Source of the DNA: a bacterium UBP11_UBA4055
GTDB lineage: Bacteria > UBA4055
NCBI GenBank assembly: GCA_002382735.1
Contig: DFZN01000019.1
Location: forward strand, 1-39,700
Direction: 5' to 3'
Length of the DNA: 39,700 nt
In this document: piece after piece, positions 24,583 to 33,064 of the stretch
Layout: every line of letters begins with the position of its first letter
How positions within the stretch are numbered: position 1 is the stretch's first letter
The notes under the pieces: generated by a model
Told to the model about the DNA's origin: nothing
The model's database searches: none
The model's input: the letters and a program-made list of their open reading frames with translations, nothing else
Program-made: the position numbers and the translations under genes

Positions 24583-25107
24583 TTAATTATACAGCTTTTC
24601 TTTTGTGATCTTTCTAGACTTGAGAATTTCTGCTTCAGTTCTCAGCATTGAAAGCCCTTTAACAGTAGCTTTTACTATGTTATGAGCATTGGCACTGCCC
24701 ATACATTTTGAAAGCACATTAGTGTATCCGGCACATTCCAGTACAGACCTTACTACTCCTCCCGCGATAACTCCCGTACCCGGTGTAGCAGGTTTAAGCA
24801 GAACTTTCCCGGCACCGTACTTAGCCGTAACTTCATGCGGCAATGTACCGTTAACGACTGCGACTTCAATCATGTTCTTCTTGGCTTCTTCTATCCCTTT
24901 CGCTATCGCATCGGTCACCTCAAGAGCCTTTCCCAGTCCGTATCCGACCTTACCCTTTCCGTCACCGACGACCATTATTGCGTTGAAACTGAAGTTCTTA
25001 CCGCCTTTTACGACTTTCGTGACCCTGTTGATCTTTATCATCTTCTCGATCAGCTGAGGAGAGTCGTCTTTCGTTTTTGAAGTCTTTTTATTAGTTTCTC
25101 GAGCCAA
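24583..25107 (-). CDS. rpsE: Ribosomal protein uS5
   Basis: The 174-residue protein has an N-terminal dsRBD-like domain (NRVTKVVKGGKNFSFNAIMV, then GKGKVGYGLGKALEV) and a C-terminal half (PGTGVIAGGVVRSVLECAG). The first 20 residues are polar and lysine-rich. It acts in mRNA entry and decoding accuracy. The spacing to rplR is 17 bases. Confidence 0.98.
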   Translation of the reverse strand: MARETNKKTSKTKDDSPQLIEKMIKINRVTKVVKGGKNFSFNAIMVVGDGKGKVGYGLGKALEVTDAIAKGIEEAKKNMIEVAVVNGTLPHEVTAKYGAGKVLLKPATPGTGVIAGGVVRSVLECAGYTNVLSKCMGSANAHNIVKATVKGLSMLRTEAEILKSRKITKEKLYN

Positions 25108-25124
25108 AATTCACCTCGTAAATG

Positions 25125-25502
25125 TTAAAATTTTACTCCGGCTTTTCTTACGCCGTCGGCCAAAGCCTTCACTCTGCCGTGATAGAGATACCCGTTCCTG
25201 TCAAAAACAATACTTTCTATATTGTTTTCCATAATTTTTTTGCCCAGGATCATTCCTACATTGAATGACACTCCTGTTTTACCTTTCATGTTTTCGGGTG
25301 TCGCTATACTACCTTCCTTTATTTCTTTGACTGCGGAAGATGCGCTGAGTAAGGTCTTACCGCTCTCGTCATCGATCAGCTGTGCATAGATGTGAAGGTT
25401 GCTCCTGAAGACACTCAGTCTTGGCCTTGTCCCGGTACCGAAGACATTCTTCCTGATGCTTTTCTTTCTTCTGAGTCTCGATTCATTTTTTTTATTCTTC
25501 AT
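25125..25502 (-). CDS. rplR: Ribosomal protein uL18
   Basis: The 125-residue 5S rRNA-binding protein opens with a basic tail (KKNESRLRRKKSIRKNVFGT) and continues RPRLSVFRSNLHIYAQLIDD and FDRNGYLYHGRVKALADG, with the family C-terminus GVRKAGVKF. It is between rplF and rpsE as usual. Confidence 0.98.
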   Translation of the reverse strand: MKNKKNESRLRRKKSIRKNVFGTGTRPRLSVFRSNLHIYAQLIDDESGKTLLSASSAVKEIKEGSIATPENMKGKTGVSFNVGMILGKKIMENNIESIVFDRNGYLYHGRVKALADGVRKAGVKF

Positions 25503-25523
25503 TTTTTAACCCTTCGATTGATA

Positions 25524-26072
25524 CTACTTGGCTGTTTTACCGGCTTTCCTTATAATTGTCTCATCAGAGTATCTGAATCCTTTTCCTTTGTAAGGTTCCG
25601 GCTTTCTGAACGATCTTATCTTTGAAGCTATAAATCCGACGAATTCTTTATTGATCCCTGATATTTTGACTTCAGAAACATTGCTTACGGGCTGAGTTGC
25701 TTCTATAGCGATCCCGTCGGGTATCCCGAAATAGATTGGATGAGAGTATCCGAGGTTCATTATCAGATATTTGCCTTTGACTTCAGTTCTCCACCCTACA
25801 CCGTTCAATATGAGAGTTCTTGTGAAACCGTCGGACACGCCTTTCACCATGTTGTTTATCAAAGCTCTGTAGAGTCCGTGAAGAGCTCTTGATGTTTTTA
25901 CATCGTCCGCTCTTTCAACTTTGATCTCGCTCTCGGAAGCATCAATGCTGATCACTTCCGGTAATGTAAGGCTTAATTCGCCTTTGCTGCCTTTAACGGC
26001 AACATTTTTACCCTCTATTTTCAGGCTTACGCCTTTGGGTATATGTATTGCTTTTTTTCCAATTCTCGACAC
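25524..26072 (-). CDS. rplF: Ribosomal protein uL6
   Basis: The 182-residue protein has two duplicated alpha/beta domains: SRIGKKAIHIPKGVSLKIEG at the start and the C-terminal signature PEPYKGKGFRYSDE. It binds near the sarcin-ricin loop and factor-binding site. The ATG lies 13 bases after rpsH. Confidence 0.98.
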   Translation of the reverse strand: MSRIGKKAIHIPKGVSLKIEGKNVAVKGSKGELSLTLPEVISIDASESEIKVERADDVKTSRALHGLYRALINNMVKGVSDGFTRTLILNGVGWRTEVKGKYLIMNLGYSHPIYFGIPDGIAIEATQPVSNVSEVKISGINKEFVGFIASKIRSFRKPEPYKGKGFRYSDETIIRKAGKTAK

Positions 26073-26085
26073 TTTTAGTCACCTC

Positions 26086-26484
26086 TTACCAAATATAACA
26101 CAGAACTTCACCGCCAACATTCAATTCTTTGGCTTTCTTATTAGTTATTACACCCTTCGAGGTCGATAGGATGGCCATACCGAAGTTGTTCTTTATCCTC
26201 GGTATCTCATTCACATCCGAATACATCCTCAAACCCGGCTTACTAACTCTCTGCAGACCGCTGATCAGGCTTTTCCCGTACTCATCATATTTCAGATAGA
26301 TTCTGAGAATTCCCTGCTTGTCATCGCGTATATTGACATACTTCTCTATAAAACCCTGATCAAGCATGATCTTTACGATCTTTCTTTTGATGTTAGAGGC
26401 CGGTATATCAACATATTTGTGCTTTGACTTCGTCGAATTTCTTACTCTCGTCAGCAAATCAGCAATAGGATCTGTCATTGTCAT
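26086..26484 (-). CDS. rpsH: Ribosomal protein uS8
   Basis: The 132-residue protein opens with MTMTDPIADLLTRVRNSTKS and ends ILSTSKGVITNKKAKELNVG plus GEVLCYIW, the S8 signature. It binds the central domain of 16S rRNA. In E. coli it represses the spc operon at rplE; I cannot recognise a matching mRNA mimic here. Confidence 0.98.
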   Translation of the reverse strand: MTMTDPIADLLTRVRNSTKSKHKYVDIPASNIKRKIVKIMLDQGFIEKYVNIRDDKQGILRIYLKYDEYGKSLISGLQRVSKPGLRMYSDVNEIPRIKNNFGMAILSTSKGVITNKKAKELNVGGEVLCYIW

Positions 26485-26518
26485 TTTTAATTTTCTCCTT
26501 GTGAGTATAAACCTTAGA

Positions 26519-26704
26519 TTACCAGCTTGCCTTTTTTACACCCGTGATCTCACCGTAACCTGCCAGTTGCCTGAAACAAATTCTGCAGATGCCGTATTCC
26601 CTGATATAACCTCTCGGTCTTCCGCATCTCTGACACCTTGAATACTGCCTGACTTTGAATTTTGGGGTTTTGTTAGCCTTAGCTATCATTGACTTTTTTG
26701 CCAT
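26519..26704 (-). CDS. rpsN: Ribosomal protein uS14, zinc-binding type Z
   Basis: This 61-residue short form reads MAKKSMIAKANKTPKFKVRQ, followed by CQRCGRPRGY and CRICFRQLA: two CxxC pairs forming a zinc knuckle. The long zinc-free form of about 100 residues is the alternative in other lineages. Its start shares one base with the rplE stop. Confidence 0.97.
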   Translation of the reverse strand: MAKKSMIAKANKTPKFKVRQYSRCQRCGRPRGYIREYGICRICFRQLAGYGEITGVKKASW

Positions 26705-27270
26705 TACTTATCCTCGGTTTTTGTTTTCTTGAACGGGAAACCGACTGACTTGAGAAGTTCGTAAGCCTCTTCGTCGGTATTAGCAGTCGTCACGATGGTC
26801 ACATTAAGCCCGTTTGCTCTGATAATATTGTCGAACTTTATTTCGGTAAACACAGTCTGTTCTTTTATACCGAAATTATAGTTTCCCCTTCCGTCGAACG
26901 ATTCGACGGGCATTCCCTGAAAGTCTCTTATCCTGGGAATCGAGATCTCTATCAATCTGTCGAGGAATTCATACATATAGACGCCCCTTAATGTAACATG
27001 CGCGCCGATCTTCATTCCTTTTCTCAGTTTGAAGTTAGAAACTGATCTCTTTGCCTTGCTGACGGCAGGTTTCTGGCCGGATATGAGCGTAAGTTCTTCA
27101 ACTGCGGCATCTAAGGTTTTAGGCTCTTTTATAGCCTCGCCCATACCGACATTCAACTTTATCTTCTCAATCTTGGGAACCTGCATCACGCTTTTATATT
27201 TGAACTTTTCCATCAGATAAGGACAAACTGTTTCGCGATACTTGGTTTTCAATCTTTGTTGATTATCCAT
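26704..27270 (-). CDS. rplE: Ribosomal protein uL5
   Basis: I place the start at ATG 27270 (188 residues, MDNQQRLKTKYRE), which has GAGGG just upstream. A longer reading to 27321 would overlap rplX and gives residues unlike the family. Marks are VGMGEAIKEPKTLDAAVEEL, GQKPAVSKAKRSVSNFKLRKG (abridged) and FPEIKFDN-type strand (here TEIKFDN). It binds 5S rRNA and contacts P-site tRNA. Confidence 0.97.
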   Translation of the reverse strand: MDNQQRLKTKYRETVCPYLMEKFKYKSVMQVPKIEKIKLNVGMGEAIKEPKTLDAAVEELTLISGQKPAVSKAKRSVSNFKLRKGMKIGAHVTLRGVYMYEFLDRLIEISIPRIRDFQGMPVESFDGRGNYNFGIKEQTVFTEIKFDNIIRANGLNVTIVTTANTDEEAYELLKSVGFPFKKTKTEDK

Positions 27271-27283
27271 TTTTCCCTCTTCC

Positions 27284-27592
27284 TTAAACAGCTTTGTTAC
27301 AAGACCTGCAGATTCTTTCAACCTTTCCGTCTTCAGTTCTTCTTTTTGATACCCTTACGGCTTTATCGCAATTCGAGCATACCAGCATCACATTTGAAAC
27401 ATGGATCGGCGCTTCTTTTTCGATAATTCCGCCCTGCTGATTCATCTGGTTAGGTTTCTGATGTTTCTTAACAATGTTAACACCTTCTATGATAACCTTG
27501 TTCTTATCAACAATAACCTTAAGGACTTTGCCGATCTTTCCCTTATTATTGCCAGCAATAACCTTTACCTTGTCATCTCTAATAATTTTCAT
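27284..27592 (-). CDS. rplX: Ribosomal protein uL24
   Basis: The protein has 102 residues. The KOW motif occupies the N-terminus (DKVKVIAGNNKGKIGKVLKV), then NIVKKHQKPNQMNQQGGIIE and EAPIHVSNVMLV. The C-terminus carries two Cys pairs (CSNCDKA and CRSCNKAV), a zinc-ribbon-like feature seen in a subset of L24 proteins. It is an early assembly initiator of the 50S subunit. Confidence 0.97.
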   Translation of the reverse strand: MKIIRDDKVKVIAGNNKGKIGKVLKVIVDKNKVIIEGVNIVKKHQKPNQMNQQGGIIEKEAPIHVSNVMLVCSNCDKAVRVSKRRTEDGKVERICRSCNKAV

Positions 27593-27612
27593 CTTCGCAA
27601 ACCCTTATTTGT

Positions 27613-27981
27613 TTACAGAACTTCCGGAGCTAAAGATACGATCTTCATATAGCCTTTTTCCCTCAACTCTCTGGCTACCGGACCGAAGATCCTTGTTCCT
27701 TTCGGTTCCCCTTTTTCGTCAAGAATTACAGCTGAATTCTCATCAAATCTGATGTAAGATCCGTCAGGTCTCTTGTATTCTTTCTTGGTCCTGACCACCA
27801 CAGCCTTAACAACATCACCTTTCTTGATGGATCCGCCCGGTATAGCGCTTTTAACTGCACATACTATTACATCGCCGACCCTTGCGTACTTCTTTCTCGT
27901 ACCTCCCAGTATCCTGAAGGCAAGTACAGATTTCGCTCCGGTGTTATCGGCTACTGTCAGTCTGGTTTCTTCTTGTATCAT
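27613..27981 (-). CDS. rplN: Ribosomal protein uL14
   Basis: The 122-residue protein opens with MIQEETRLTVADNTGAKSVL and contains GDVIVCAVKSAIPGG and IRFDENSAVILDEKGEPKGT, ending SLAPEVL. It is first gene of the classical spc operon, here only 15 bases after rpsQ, so no separate spc promoter is apparent. Confidence 0.98.
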   Translation of the reverse strand: MIQEETRLTVADNTGAKSVLAFRILGGTRKKYARVGDVIVCAVKSAIPGGSIKKGDVVKAVVVRTKKEYKRPDGSYIRFDENSAVILDEKGEPKGTRIFGPVARELREKGYMKIVSLAPEVL

Positions 27982-27996
27982 CTCTGGACCTTAGTG

Positions 27997-28272
27997 TTAT
28001 TTTTTTCTTTCTACGATTTCGACTAAATACCAAGACTTGGTCTTGCTGAGCTTTCTGCATTCCCTGATCTTAACGGTATCGCCTTCTTTACATGTGTTGT
28101 CAGGATCGTGAGCAATATATTTCTTGCTGCGGTTGAAGAATTTCTTGTAGATAGGATGCATCTCCTTTCTCACGACCATGACGGATATCGATTTATCCAT
28201 CTTGTCGCTCACTACAACCCCTGTCCTGACTTTTTTAAGGTTCTTTCTTTTTTCTGCCATTTGTTCTGCCAT
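27997..28272 (-). CDS. rpsQ: Ribosomal protein uS17
   Basis: The 91-residue OB-fold protein includes TGVVVSDKMDKSISVMVVRK, HPIYKKFFNRSKKYIAHD and the C-terminal KLSKTKSWYLVEIVER. ATG at 28272 has GGAG seven bases upstream, so the extra MAEQ at the N-terminus is likely real. Last gene of the S10 block. Confidence 0.97.
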   Translation of the reverse strand: MAEQMAEKRKNLKKVRTGVVVSDKMDKSISVMVVRKEMHPIYKKFFNRSKKYIAHDPDNTCKEGDTVKIRECRKLSKTKSWYLVEIVERKK

Positions 28273-28313
28273 TCTTTTGCTCCAACAATTCTGATTCGAG
28301 ATTTAATCCTGTC

Positions 28314-28517
28314 TTAACCCTGTACTTCGTTCTTTCTTTTTTCTGTCACGATCGTATTCATTTTCGCGATCTCCCTTCTCAGAGTACGGATCGTCATAGG
28401 ATTCTCTAATTGGTTTAGAGAATGTTTGAACTTCAGGTCGGCAAGATCCTGTTTTGTCGTGTCTATTTTCTTGAGAAGCTCTTCCACGCTCAGCTCTCTA
28501 ATCTCAGCGACTTTCAT
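28314..28517 (-). CDS. rpmC: Ribosomal protein uL29
   Basis: The 67-residue two-helix protein reads MKVAEIRELSVEELLKKIDT, then DLKFKHSLNQLENPMTIRTL and RREIAKMNTIVTEK. It is near the exit tunnel and helps trigger factor dock. It begins 3 bases after the rplP stop. Confidence 0.97.
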   Translation of the reverse strand: MKVAEIRELSVEELLKKIDTTKQDLADLKFKHSLNQLENPMTIRTLRREIAKMNTIVTEKRKNEVQG

Positions 28518-28520
28518 TCA

Positions 28521-28940
28521 TTATTCTCCGATTTCATTTCTTGAACATATTTTTGTTTTGATCGGCAGTTTGCTTGAAGCCAGTTTAAGAGCTTCTCTCG
28601 CCAGATCTTCCGGAACTCCCTGAATCTCAAAAAGGATCCTGCCCGGTCTGATGACAGCTACCCAGTACTCCGGAGCACCCTTTCCTTTACCCATCCTTGT
28701 TTCAGCGGGCTTTTTGGTGACCGGTTTATCCGGGAATACTCTTATCCACATCTTTCCGCCTCTCTTCATAGCTCTGTTGATAGCGATACGGGCGGCCTCT
28801 ATCTGCCTTGATGTCATCCAGAACTGCTCCATCGCTTTAAGGCCGTAATCTCCAAAAGCAATCGTGCTTCCTCTAAAAGCCAGCCCTTTCGATAGGTTTT
28901 TCTGAACTTTCCTGTGCTTGATTTTCTTCGGCATTAACAT
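28521..28940 (-). CDS. rplP: Ribosomal protein uL16
   Basis: The 139-residue protein shows KKIKHRKVQKNLSKGLAFRG, ARIAINRAMKRGGKMWIRVF, and KPAETRMGKGKGAPEYWVAV. ATG at 28940 gives MLMPKK; the family start is MPKK (28934). GGAG lies 10 bases before the first and 16 before the second, so I keep the first. It is located near the A-site finger and is assembled late. Confidence 0.97.
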   Translation of the reverse strand: MLMPKKIKHRKVQKNLSKGLAFRGSTIAFGDYGLKAMEQFWMTSRQIEAARIAINRAMKRGGKMWIRVFPDKPVTKKPAETRMGKGKGAPEYWVAVIRPGRILFEIQGVPEDLAREALKLASSKLPIKTKICSRNEIGE

Positions 28941-28955
28941 GTTACTGATTCTCCG

Positions 28956-29600
28956 CTAAGAATTATTGTTTAGGTATCCGAATTTCTCGCCGTTGCATAC
29001 CCACACTTTTACCCCGATCCTGCCATAAGGCGTATGTGCTTCAACAAGCGCATAGTCTATGTCCGATCTGAGAGTATGCAGAGGTACTCTTCCTTTGTGA
29101 TAGCCTTCGGTTCTTGCCATATCAGCGCCGCCTAGCCTGCCGCTGCATTGAACCTTGATACCCTGGACATTGGCTTTCATAGCCTGATCGATAGCTTTTT
29201 TTAGAGCCCTTCTGAAATTGATCCTTTTTTCAAGCTGTCTTGCGATCGATTCACCTATAAGATGAGCATTGATCTCAGGCCTTTTGACCTCGAAGATGTT
29301 GAGATTGATCGGTTTCTTGAAAACGGTCTTGAGCTCTTCTTTAAGCTTTTCTATCTCCTGGCCCTTTCTTCCGATAACTATACCGGGTTTTGCCGTGAAA
29401 ATACTCAGATTGATCTCTTTAGGTTTCCTTTCGATCCTCACTTCTGATACACCGGCCTCTTTCAGTCTGGTGTTCACATACTTTCTGATCCTCAGGTCTT
29501 CCATCAGTTTTCCGGAAAAGTCTTTCTGATCGAACCAGATAGAATTCCATGTCCTGTTTATTCCAAGTCGAAGCCCTATGGGATTACACTTTTGACCCAA
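28956..29600 (-). CDS. rpsC: Ribosomal protein uS3
   Basis: The 214-residue protein opens with MGQKCNPIGLRLGINRTWNS. The KH type-2 domain has the motif KPGIVIGRKGQEIEKLKEEL, and the C-terminal domain GADMARTEGYHKGRVPLHTL. It belongs to the mRNA entry site with S4 and S5. Confidence 0.98.
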   Translation of the reverse strand: MGQKCNPIGLRLGINRTWNSIWFDQKDFSGKLMEDLRIRKYVNTRLKEAGVSEVRIERKPKEINLSIFTAKPGIVIGRKGQEIEKLKEELKTVFKKPINLNIFEVKRPEINAHLIGESIARQLEKRINFRRALKKAIDQAMKANVQGIKVQCSGRLGGADMARTEGYHKGRVPLHTLRSDIDYALVEAHTPYGRIGVKVWVCNGEKFGYLNNNS

Positions 29601-29616
29601 AAAGTCCTCCTATTCT

Positions 29617-29961
29617 TTATTCAGCCAGTTTTACTTTTATGTAAATGTGGCTTGTTCTTTTTCTGATTCTTGTTGCCCTTCCCTGAGCACGCGGCTTGAA
29701 TCTCTTCATGGTCGGACCTTCGTCTGCGAACATCGTGTCTACAAAAACAGTGTTCGTATCGATCGAAGTATCCCTGTTGTTCTCGATCAGGTTGGCTACT
29801 GCTGACTTAAGGGTCTTTTTTATAGACATTGCGGCAAAATTGGGAGTGAAATCCAGAATAGTGATTGCGCTCTCAACATCTTTCCCTTTAATCAGTGCCA
29901 TAACGAGCCTGACTTTATTAACAGGGTAACCTACCCATTTTGATTTTGCATACGCTTCCAT
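29617..29961 (-). CDS. rplV: Ribosomal protein uL22
   Basis: The 114-residue protein includes NKVRLVMALIKGKDVESAIT and the C-terminal signature FKPRAQGRATRIRKRTSHIY, the hairpin that lines the exit tunnel and lies near macrolide-binding positions. Standard S10 order between rpsS and rpsC. Confidence 0.98.
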   Translation of the reverse strand: MEAYAKSKWVGYPVNKVRLVMALIKGKDVESAITILDFTPNFAAMSIKKTLKSAVANLIENNRDTSIDTNTVFVDTMFADEGPTMKRFKPRAQGRATRIRKRTSHIYIKVKLAE

Positions 29962-29969
29962 CGTTCCCT

Positions 29970-30260
29970 CTATTTTTTAACCTTTGAAGCTTTTTCCGAT
30001 TTTTTCTCAGGATGACCTCTGAAAACTCTTGTTAATGAAAACTCGCCCAGTTTGTGACCTACATGATTCTCTGTAATATAAACGGGAATAAACTGTTTCC
30101 CGTTGTAAACAGAAACCGTATGACCGATGAAATCAGGAACTATGGTCGACCTTCTTGACCAAGTTTTGATCACGCTTTTCTGCTTTGTTTTGTTCAGTTT
30201 CACAACTTTATTGAGCAGATGGTCGTCAACGAACGGACCTTTTTTAACTGATCTTGGCAT
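29970..30260 (-). CDS. rpsS: Ribosomal protein uS19
   Basis: The 96-residue protein reads MPRSVKKGPFVDDHLLNKVV, then IKTWSRRSTIVPDFIGHTVS and HKLGEFSLTRVFRGHPEKKS. It is near the head of the 30S subunit with S13. It has eight bases to rplV. Confidence 0.98.
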   Translation of the reverse strand: MPRSVKKGPFVDDHLLNKVVKLNKTKQKSVIKTWSRRSTIVPDFIGHTVSVYNGKQFIPVYITENHVGHKLGEFSLTRVFRGHPEKKSEKASKVKK

Positions 30261-30273
30261 TCAACAAACCCCG

Positions 30274-31104
30274 TTATTTTGTTTTTCTTCTTTTGATTAT
30301 ATACTTGTCGGAAGGTTTGTTCTTCTTCCTGGTCTTATAACCTTTAGCATATACTCCCCATGGCGACACGGGCTGTCTTCCTCCGCAAGTCCTGCCTTCA
30401 CCGCCTCCGTGCGGATGATCCACCGGATTCATGGCCGCACCTCTGACAGTAGGTCTCACACCCAGCCATCTTTTTCTTCCTGCTTTTCCGTGATTCTGGT
30501 TGAAATGGTCGATGTTGCCGACCTGTCCCAGAGTAGCATAGCAGTTTTCATGCACGAGCCTTACTTCACCCGACGGCATCTTCAGGTGACAGTAACTTCC
30601 GTCCTTTGCCATCAGTACCGCATAGTTTCCTGCAGACCTGACCAGCTGACCGCCCTTTCCAATCTTGAGCTCGACATTGTGTATCATCTGTCCGGAAGGT
30701 ATTGCTTTTAACGGCAGTGCGTTACCTGGTCTGATATCAACGCTTTCACCGGACACTAAAGTATCTCCGACGGCAATTCCGCCGGGAGCAAGTATGTATC
30801 TTTTTTCGCCGTCGGCGTAGAAAAGAAGAGCAAGTCTTGCAGTTCTGTTGGGATCATACTCGATCGCAGCTACTTTTGCGGGAATATTGTGCTTATCTCT
30901 CTTAAAGTCGATAACCCTCAGACATGTCTTGTGACCTCCACCGATGTGTCTGGTAGTGATCCTTCCGACATTGTTCCTTCCCCCGCTCTTCTTTTTTGTG
31001 ACGAGCAGAGCTTTCTCGGGTTCTTTTTTGGTGATCTCCGTAAAATCGGGTATCATCATGAACCTTCTGCTGGGGGTGTATGGTTTAAATTTTCTTACTG
31101 GCAT
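30274..31104 (-). CDS. rplB: Ribosomal protein uL2
   Basis: At 276 residues, this is full length for the family. The C-terminal catalytic-region motif NPVDHPHGGGEGRTCGGRQP is present with the conserved His, as are GGRNNVGRITTRHIGGGHKT and YDPNRTARLALL. It is required for subunit association and peptidyl transfer. It lies between rplW and rpsS. Confidence 0.98.
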   Translation of the reverse strand: MPVRKFKPYTPSRRFMMIPDFTEITKKEPEKALLVTKKKSGGRNNVGRITTRHIGGGHKTCLRVIDFKRDKHNIPAKVAAIEYDPNRTARLALLFYADGEKRYILAPGGIAVGDTLVSGESVDIRPGNALPLKAIPSGQMIHNVELKIGKGGQLVRSAGNYAVLMAKDGSYCHLKMPSGEVRLVHENCYATLGQVGNIDHFNQNHGKAGRKRWLGVRPTVRGAAMNPVDHPHGGGEGRTCGGRQPVSPWGVYAKGYKTRKKNKPSDKYIIKRRKTK

Positions 31105-31142
31105 TCTAACTCCAAATCTGCTACATTTTCAAATTGTTCTGT

Positions 31143-31427
31143 CTAAGCCTGTTCGTATATATCAAGCTTGTCGCCTTTCGCCAGAGTTACGATCGCTTTT
31201 TTGAAATCGCTTTTCTTTCCGAAATATCTTCCGACCCTGGCCTTTCTTCCCTCATAATTAACGGTGTTTACGCCTGTAACAGAAACTCTGAACCTGCTTT
31301 CGATCTCTCTCTTGATCTCGATCTTGTTCGCATTTACATCAACGAGAAAGGTAAACTGGTTGCTCTTTTCCTGCAGTTTGCTCGTTTTTTCCGTTATGAG
31401 TGGTTTTCTTAAAATCATCTTCATCAT
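31143..31427 (-). CDS. rplW: Ribosomal protein uL23
   Basis: The 94-residue protein reads MILRKPLITEKTSKLQEKSN, FLVDVNANKIEIKREIESRF and GRKARVGRYFGKKSDFKKAI. It is the docking site for trigger factor and SRP at the tunnel exit. The ATG overlaps the rplD stop (ATGATGA), so its translation is coupled. Confidence 0.97.
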   Translation of the reverse strand: MMKMILRKPLITEKTSKLQEKSNQFTFLVDVNANKIEIKREIESRFRVSVTGVNTVNYEGRKARVGRYFGKKSDFKKAIVTLAKGDKLDIYEQA

Positions 31428-32086
31428 TCATTCACCCTGTCAATAGTTTGTAGAGCGTCCTTCTGTATTACCAGGCAGTCGGCATTCATAATCTCGTATG
31501 TTGATACGGTATCCGCAAGCTGGATATTTGCATTTTTAATGTTCAGGACGGACTTGATAAGGTTTACCGTGTTGTTGAATTTGCTGTCTTCATCGACAGA
31601 GCTGTATGTATCAAGTACGACAAGGACTTTCTTGCCTGTCAGTTCCATTCCTGTAAGTACATTAACGAACTTAGCTGTTTTCGGGACTTCGAAAGAGAAA
31701 TTATCGATCAGATATATCTGACTGCTCCCTGCCTTGTCTGAAAACGCAGACTTTCTCGCAAGAAGTTTCTGTTTTTTATTCATCTTCATCGAGTAATCCC
31801 TTGGTGAAGGACCGAATGTCTTTCCCCCTCCGACCAGAACCGGAGACCTTCTGTCTCCTCTTCTGGCTCCGCCTGTACCTTTCTGCCTGAACAGCTTTCT
31901 TGTACTGAATGCGGTCTCAGATCTGCCCTTCGCTTTTGCAGTACCCTGTCTCTGGTTGGCAAGATATACTTTTACGGCCTGATGAATGAGATGATAATTC
32001 GGCTCTATTCCGAAAACTTCATTGTTAAGCTCAACTTCAACAGAGGTTTTTTTACCTTCAATATCATAAACCGGCAGCTTCATCAT
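31424..32086 (-). CDS. rplD: Ribosomal protein uL4
   Basis: I start at the ATG pair 32086/32083 (MMKLPVYDIEGK, about 220 residues); a reading from 32101 adds MENGG but lacks a site. GGAGG is almost against the first ATG, so the second may be used. Marks include KAKGRSETAFSTRKLFRQKG and GGARRGDRRSPVLVGGGKTF, the tunnel-lining loop. In E. coli, L4 represses the S10 operon; no such leader structure can be recognised here. Confidence 0.95.
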   Translation of the reverse strand: MMKLPVYDIEGKKTSVEVELNNEVFGIEPNYHLIHQAVKVYLANQRQGTAKAKGRSETAFSTRKLFRQKGTGGARRGDRRSPVLVGGGKTFGPSPRDYSMKMNKKQKLLARKSAFSDKAGSSQIYLIDNFSFEVPKTAKFVNVLTGMELTGKKVLVVLDTYSSVDEDSKFNNTVNLIKSVLNIKNANIQLADTVSTYEIMNADCLVIQKDALQTIDRVNE

Positions 32087-32709
32087 ACCTCCATTTTCCA
32101 TATTTTGAGAATTCCGTTCTTTGCACCGGGAAGAGAGCCTTTAATGAATATTATATTCTTCTCGGGTATTATCTTCAGAACCTCGATATTCTTGATGGTC
32201 ACCTGATCGTTCCCCATTCTGCCCGGCAGATGCTTTCCCTTCCATACCCTTGAAGGCCATGTACACTGCCCGATCGAGCCCGGTCCTCTGTGAGATTCGT
32301 GCGTTCCGTGCGAGCCTCCCTGAAGACGCATTCCCCATCTTTTTACAACACCCTGAAAACCCTTTCCTTTGGAAATACCCGAAACCAACAGGTTGTCTCC
32401 TTCATTGAACATACTGACATCTATCTGTGTGCCTACAGCCACTTTGCCCGCACCTTCAAATCTGAATTCCCTTAAATGCTTCAGTGTTTCAACTCCGGCT
32501 TTTTTAAAATGACCTGCGAGAGGTTTGTTCACCCTTGATTCTTTTTTCGGTTCAAAACCGATCTGAACGGATTCATATTTGTCTTTTTCGACAGTCTTTA
32601 CCTGCACGACCTTACAGGGTCCCGCCTGGACTATAGTGACGGGAAACTCTCTACCCGCCGGTCCGAAAAAGCTTGCCATTCCTAATTTTTTCCCTAAAAT
32701 GACATCCAT
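32083..32709 (-). CDS. rplC: Ribosomal protein uL3
   Basis: The 208-residue protein opens with MDVILGKKLGMASFFGPAGR and contains the family motif KGKGFQGVVKRWGMRLQGGS followed by HGTHESHRGPGSIGQC and PGRMGNDQVTIKN. It nucleates 50S assembly; its loop reaches the peptidyl-transferase centre. Its stop is inside the rplD start region. Confidence 0.98.
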   Translation of the reverse strand: MDVILGKKLGMASFFGPAGREFPVTIVQAGPCKVVQVKTVEKDKYESVQIGFEPKKESRVNKPLAGHFKKAGVETLKHLREFRFEGAGKVAVGTQIDVSMFNEGDNLLVSGISKGKGFQGVVKRWGMRLQGGSHGTHESHRGPGSIGQCTWPSRVWKGKHLPGRMGNDQVTIKNIEVLKIIPEKNIIFIKGSLPGAKNGILKIWKMEV

Positions 32710-32729
32710 TATTATTGCGCCTTTCCTTT

Positions 32730-33041
32730 TTAAACTACTTTAACTTCAATGTTTACACCAGCGGGAAGCTCCAGTTTTGTCAATGCTTCCATGGTTTCCG
32801 TTTTCGAGTTTAGAATTTCAACCAGTCTTTTGTAGATCCTTTTTTCAAACTGCTCTCTTGATTTTTTATTGACATGCGGAGAGCGAAGAACCGTGTAAAT
32901 GGTCTTCTTTGTGGGAAGAGGTACAGGACCGGATATAACCGCTCCTGTTTCTCTTGCCTTCTTGATGATCTTTTCGGTTGAAATGTCGATCAGATGATAA
33001 TCGTATGATTTCAATTTGATCTTTATCTTCTGCGAAGCCAT
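32730..33041 (-). CDS. rpsJ: Ribosomal protein uS10
   Basis: ATG at 33041 (103 residues, MASQKIKIKLKSYDYHLIDI) is chosen because AGAGGTG lies five bases upstream; an in-frame GTG two codons earlier falls inside that site. The signature SGPVPLPTKKTIYTVLRSPH is complete. Begins 23 bases after tuf, so str and S10 blocks run together. Confidence 0.97.
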   Translation of the reverse strand: MASQKIKIKLKSYDYHLIDISTEKIIKKARETGAVISGPVPLPTKKTIYTVLRSPHVNKKSREQFEKRIYKRLVEILNSKTETMEALTKLELPAGVNIEVKVV

Positions 33042-33064
33042 TTTCACCTCTTAATTTTCAAATT

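Noticed and set aside
27271..27321. A longer N-terminus for uL5
   Set aside because: It overlaps rplX and adds residues unlike the family; ATG 27270 has a good site.
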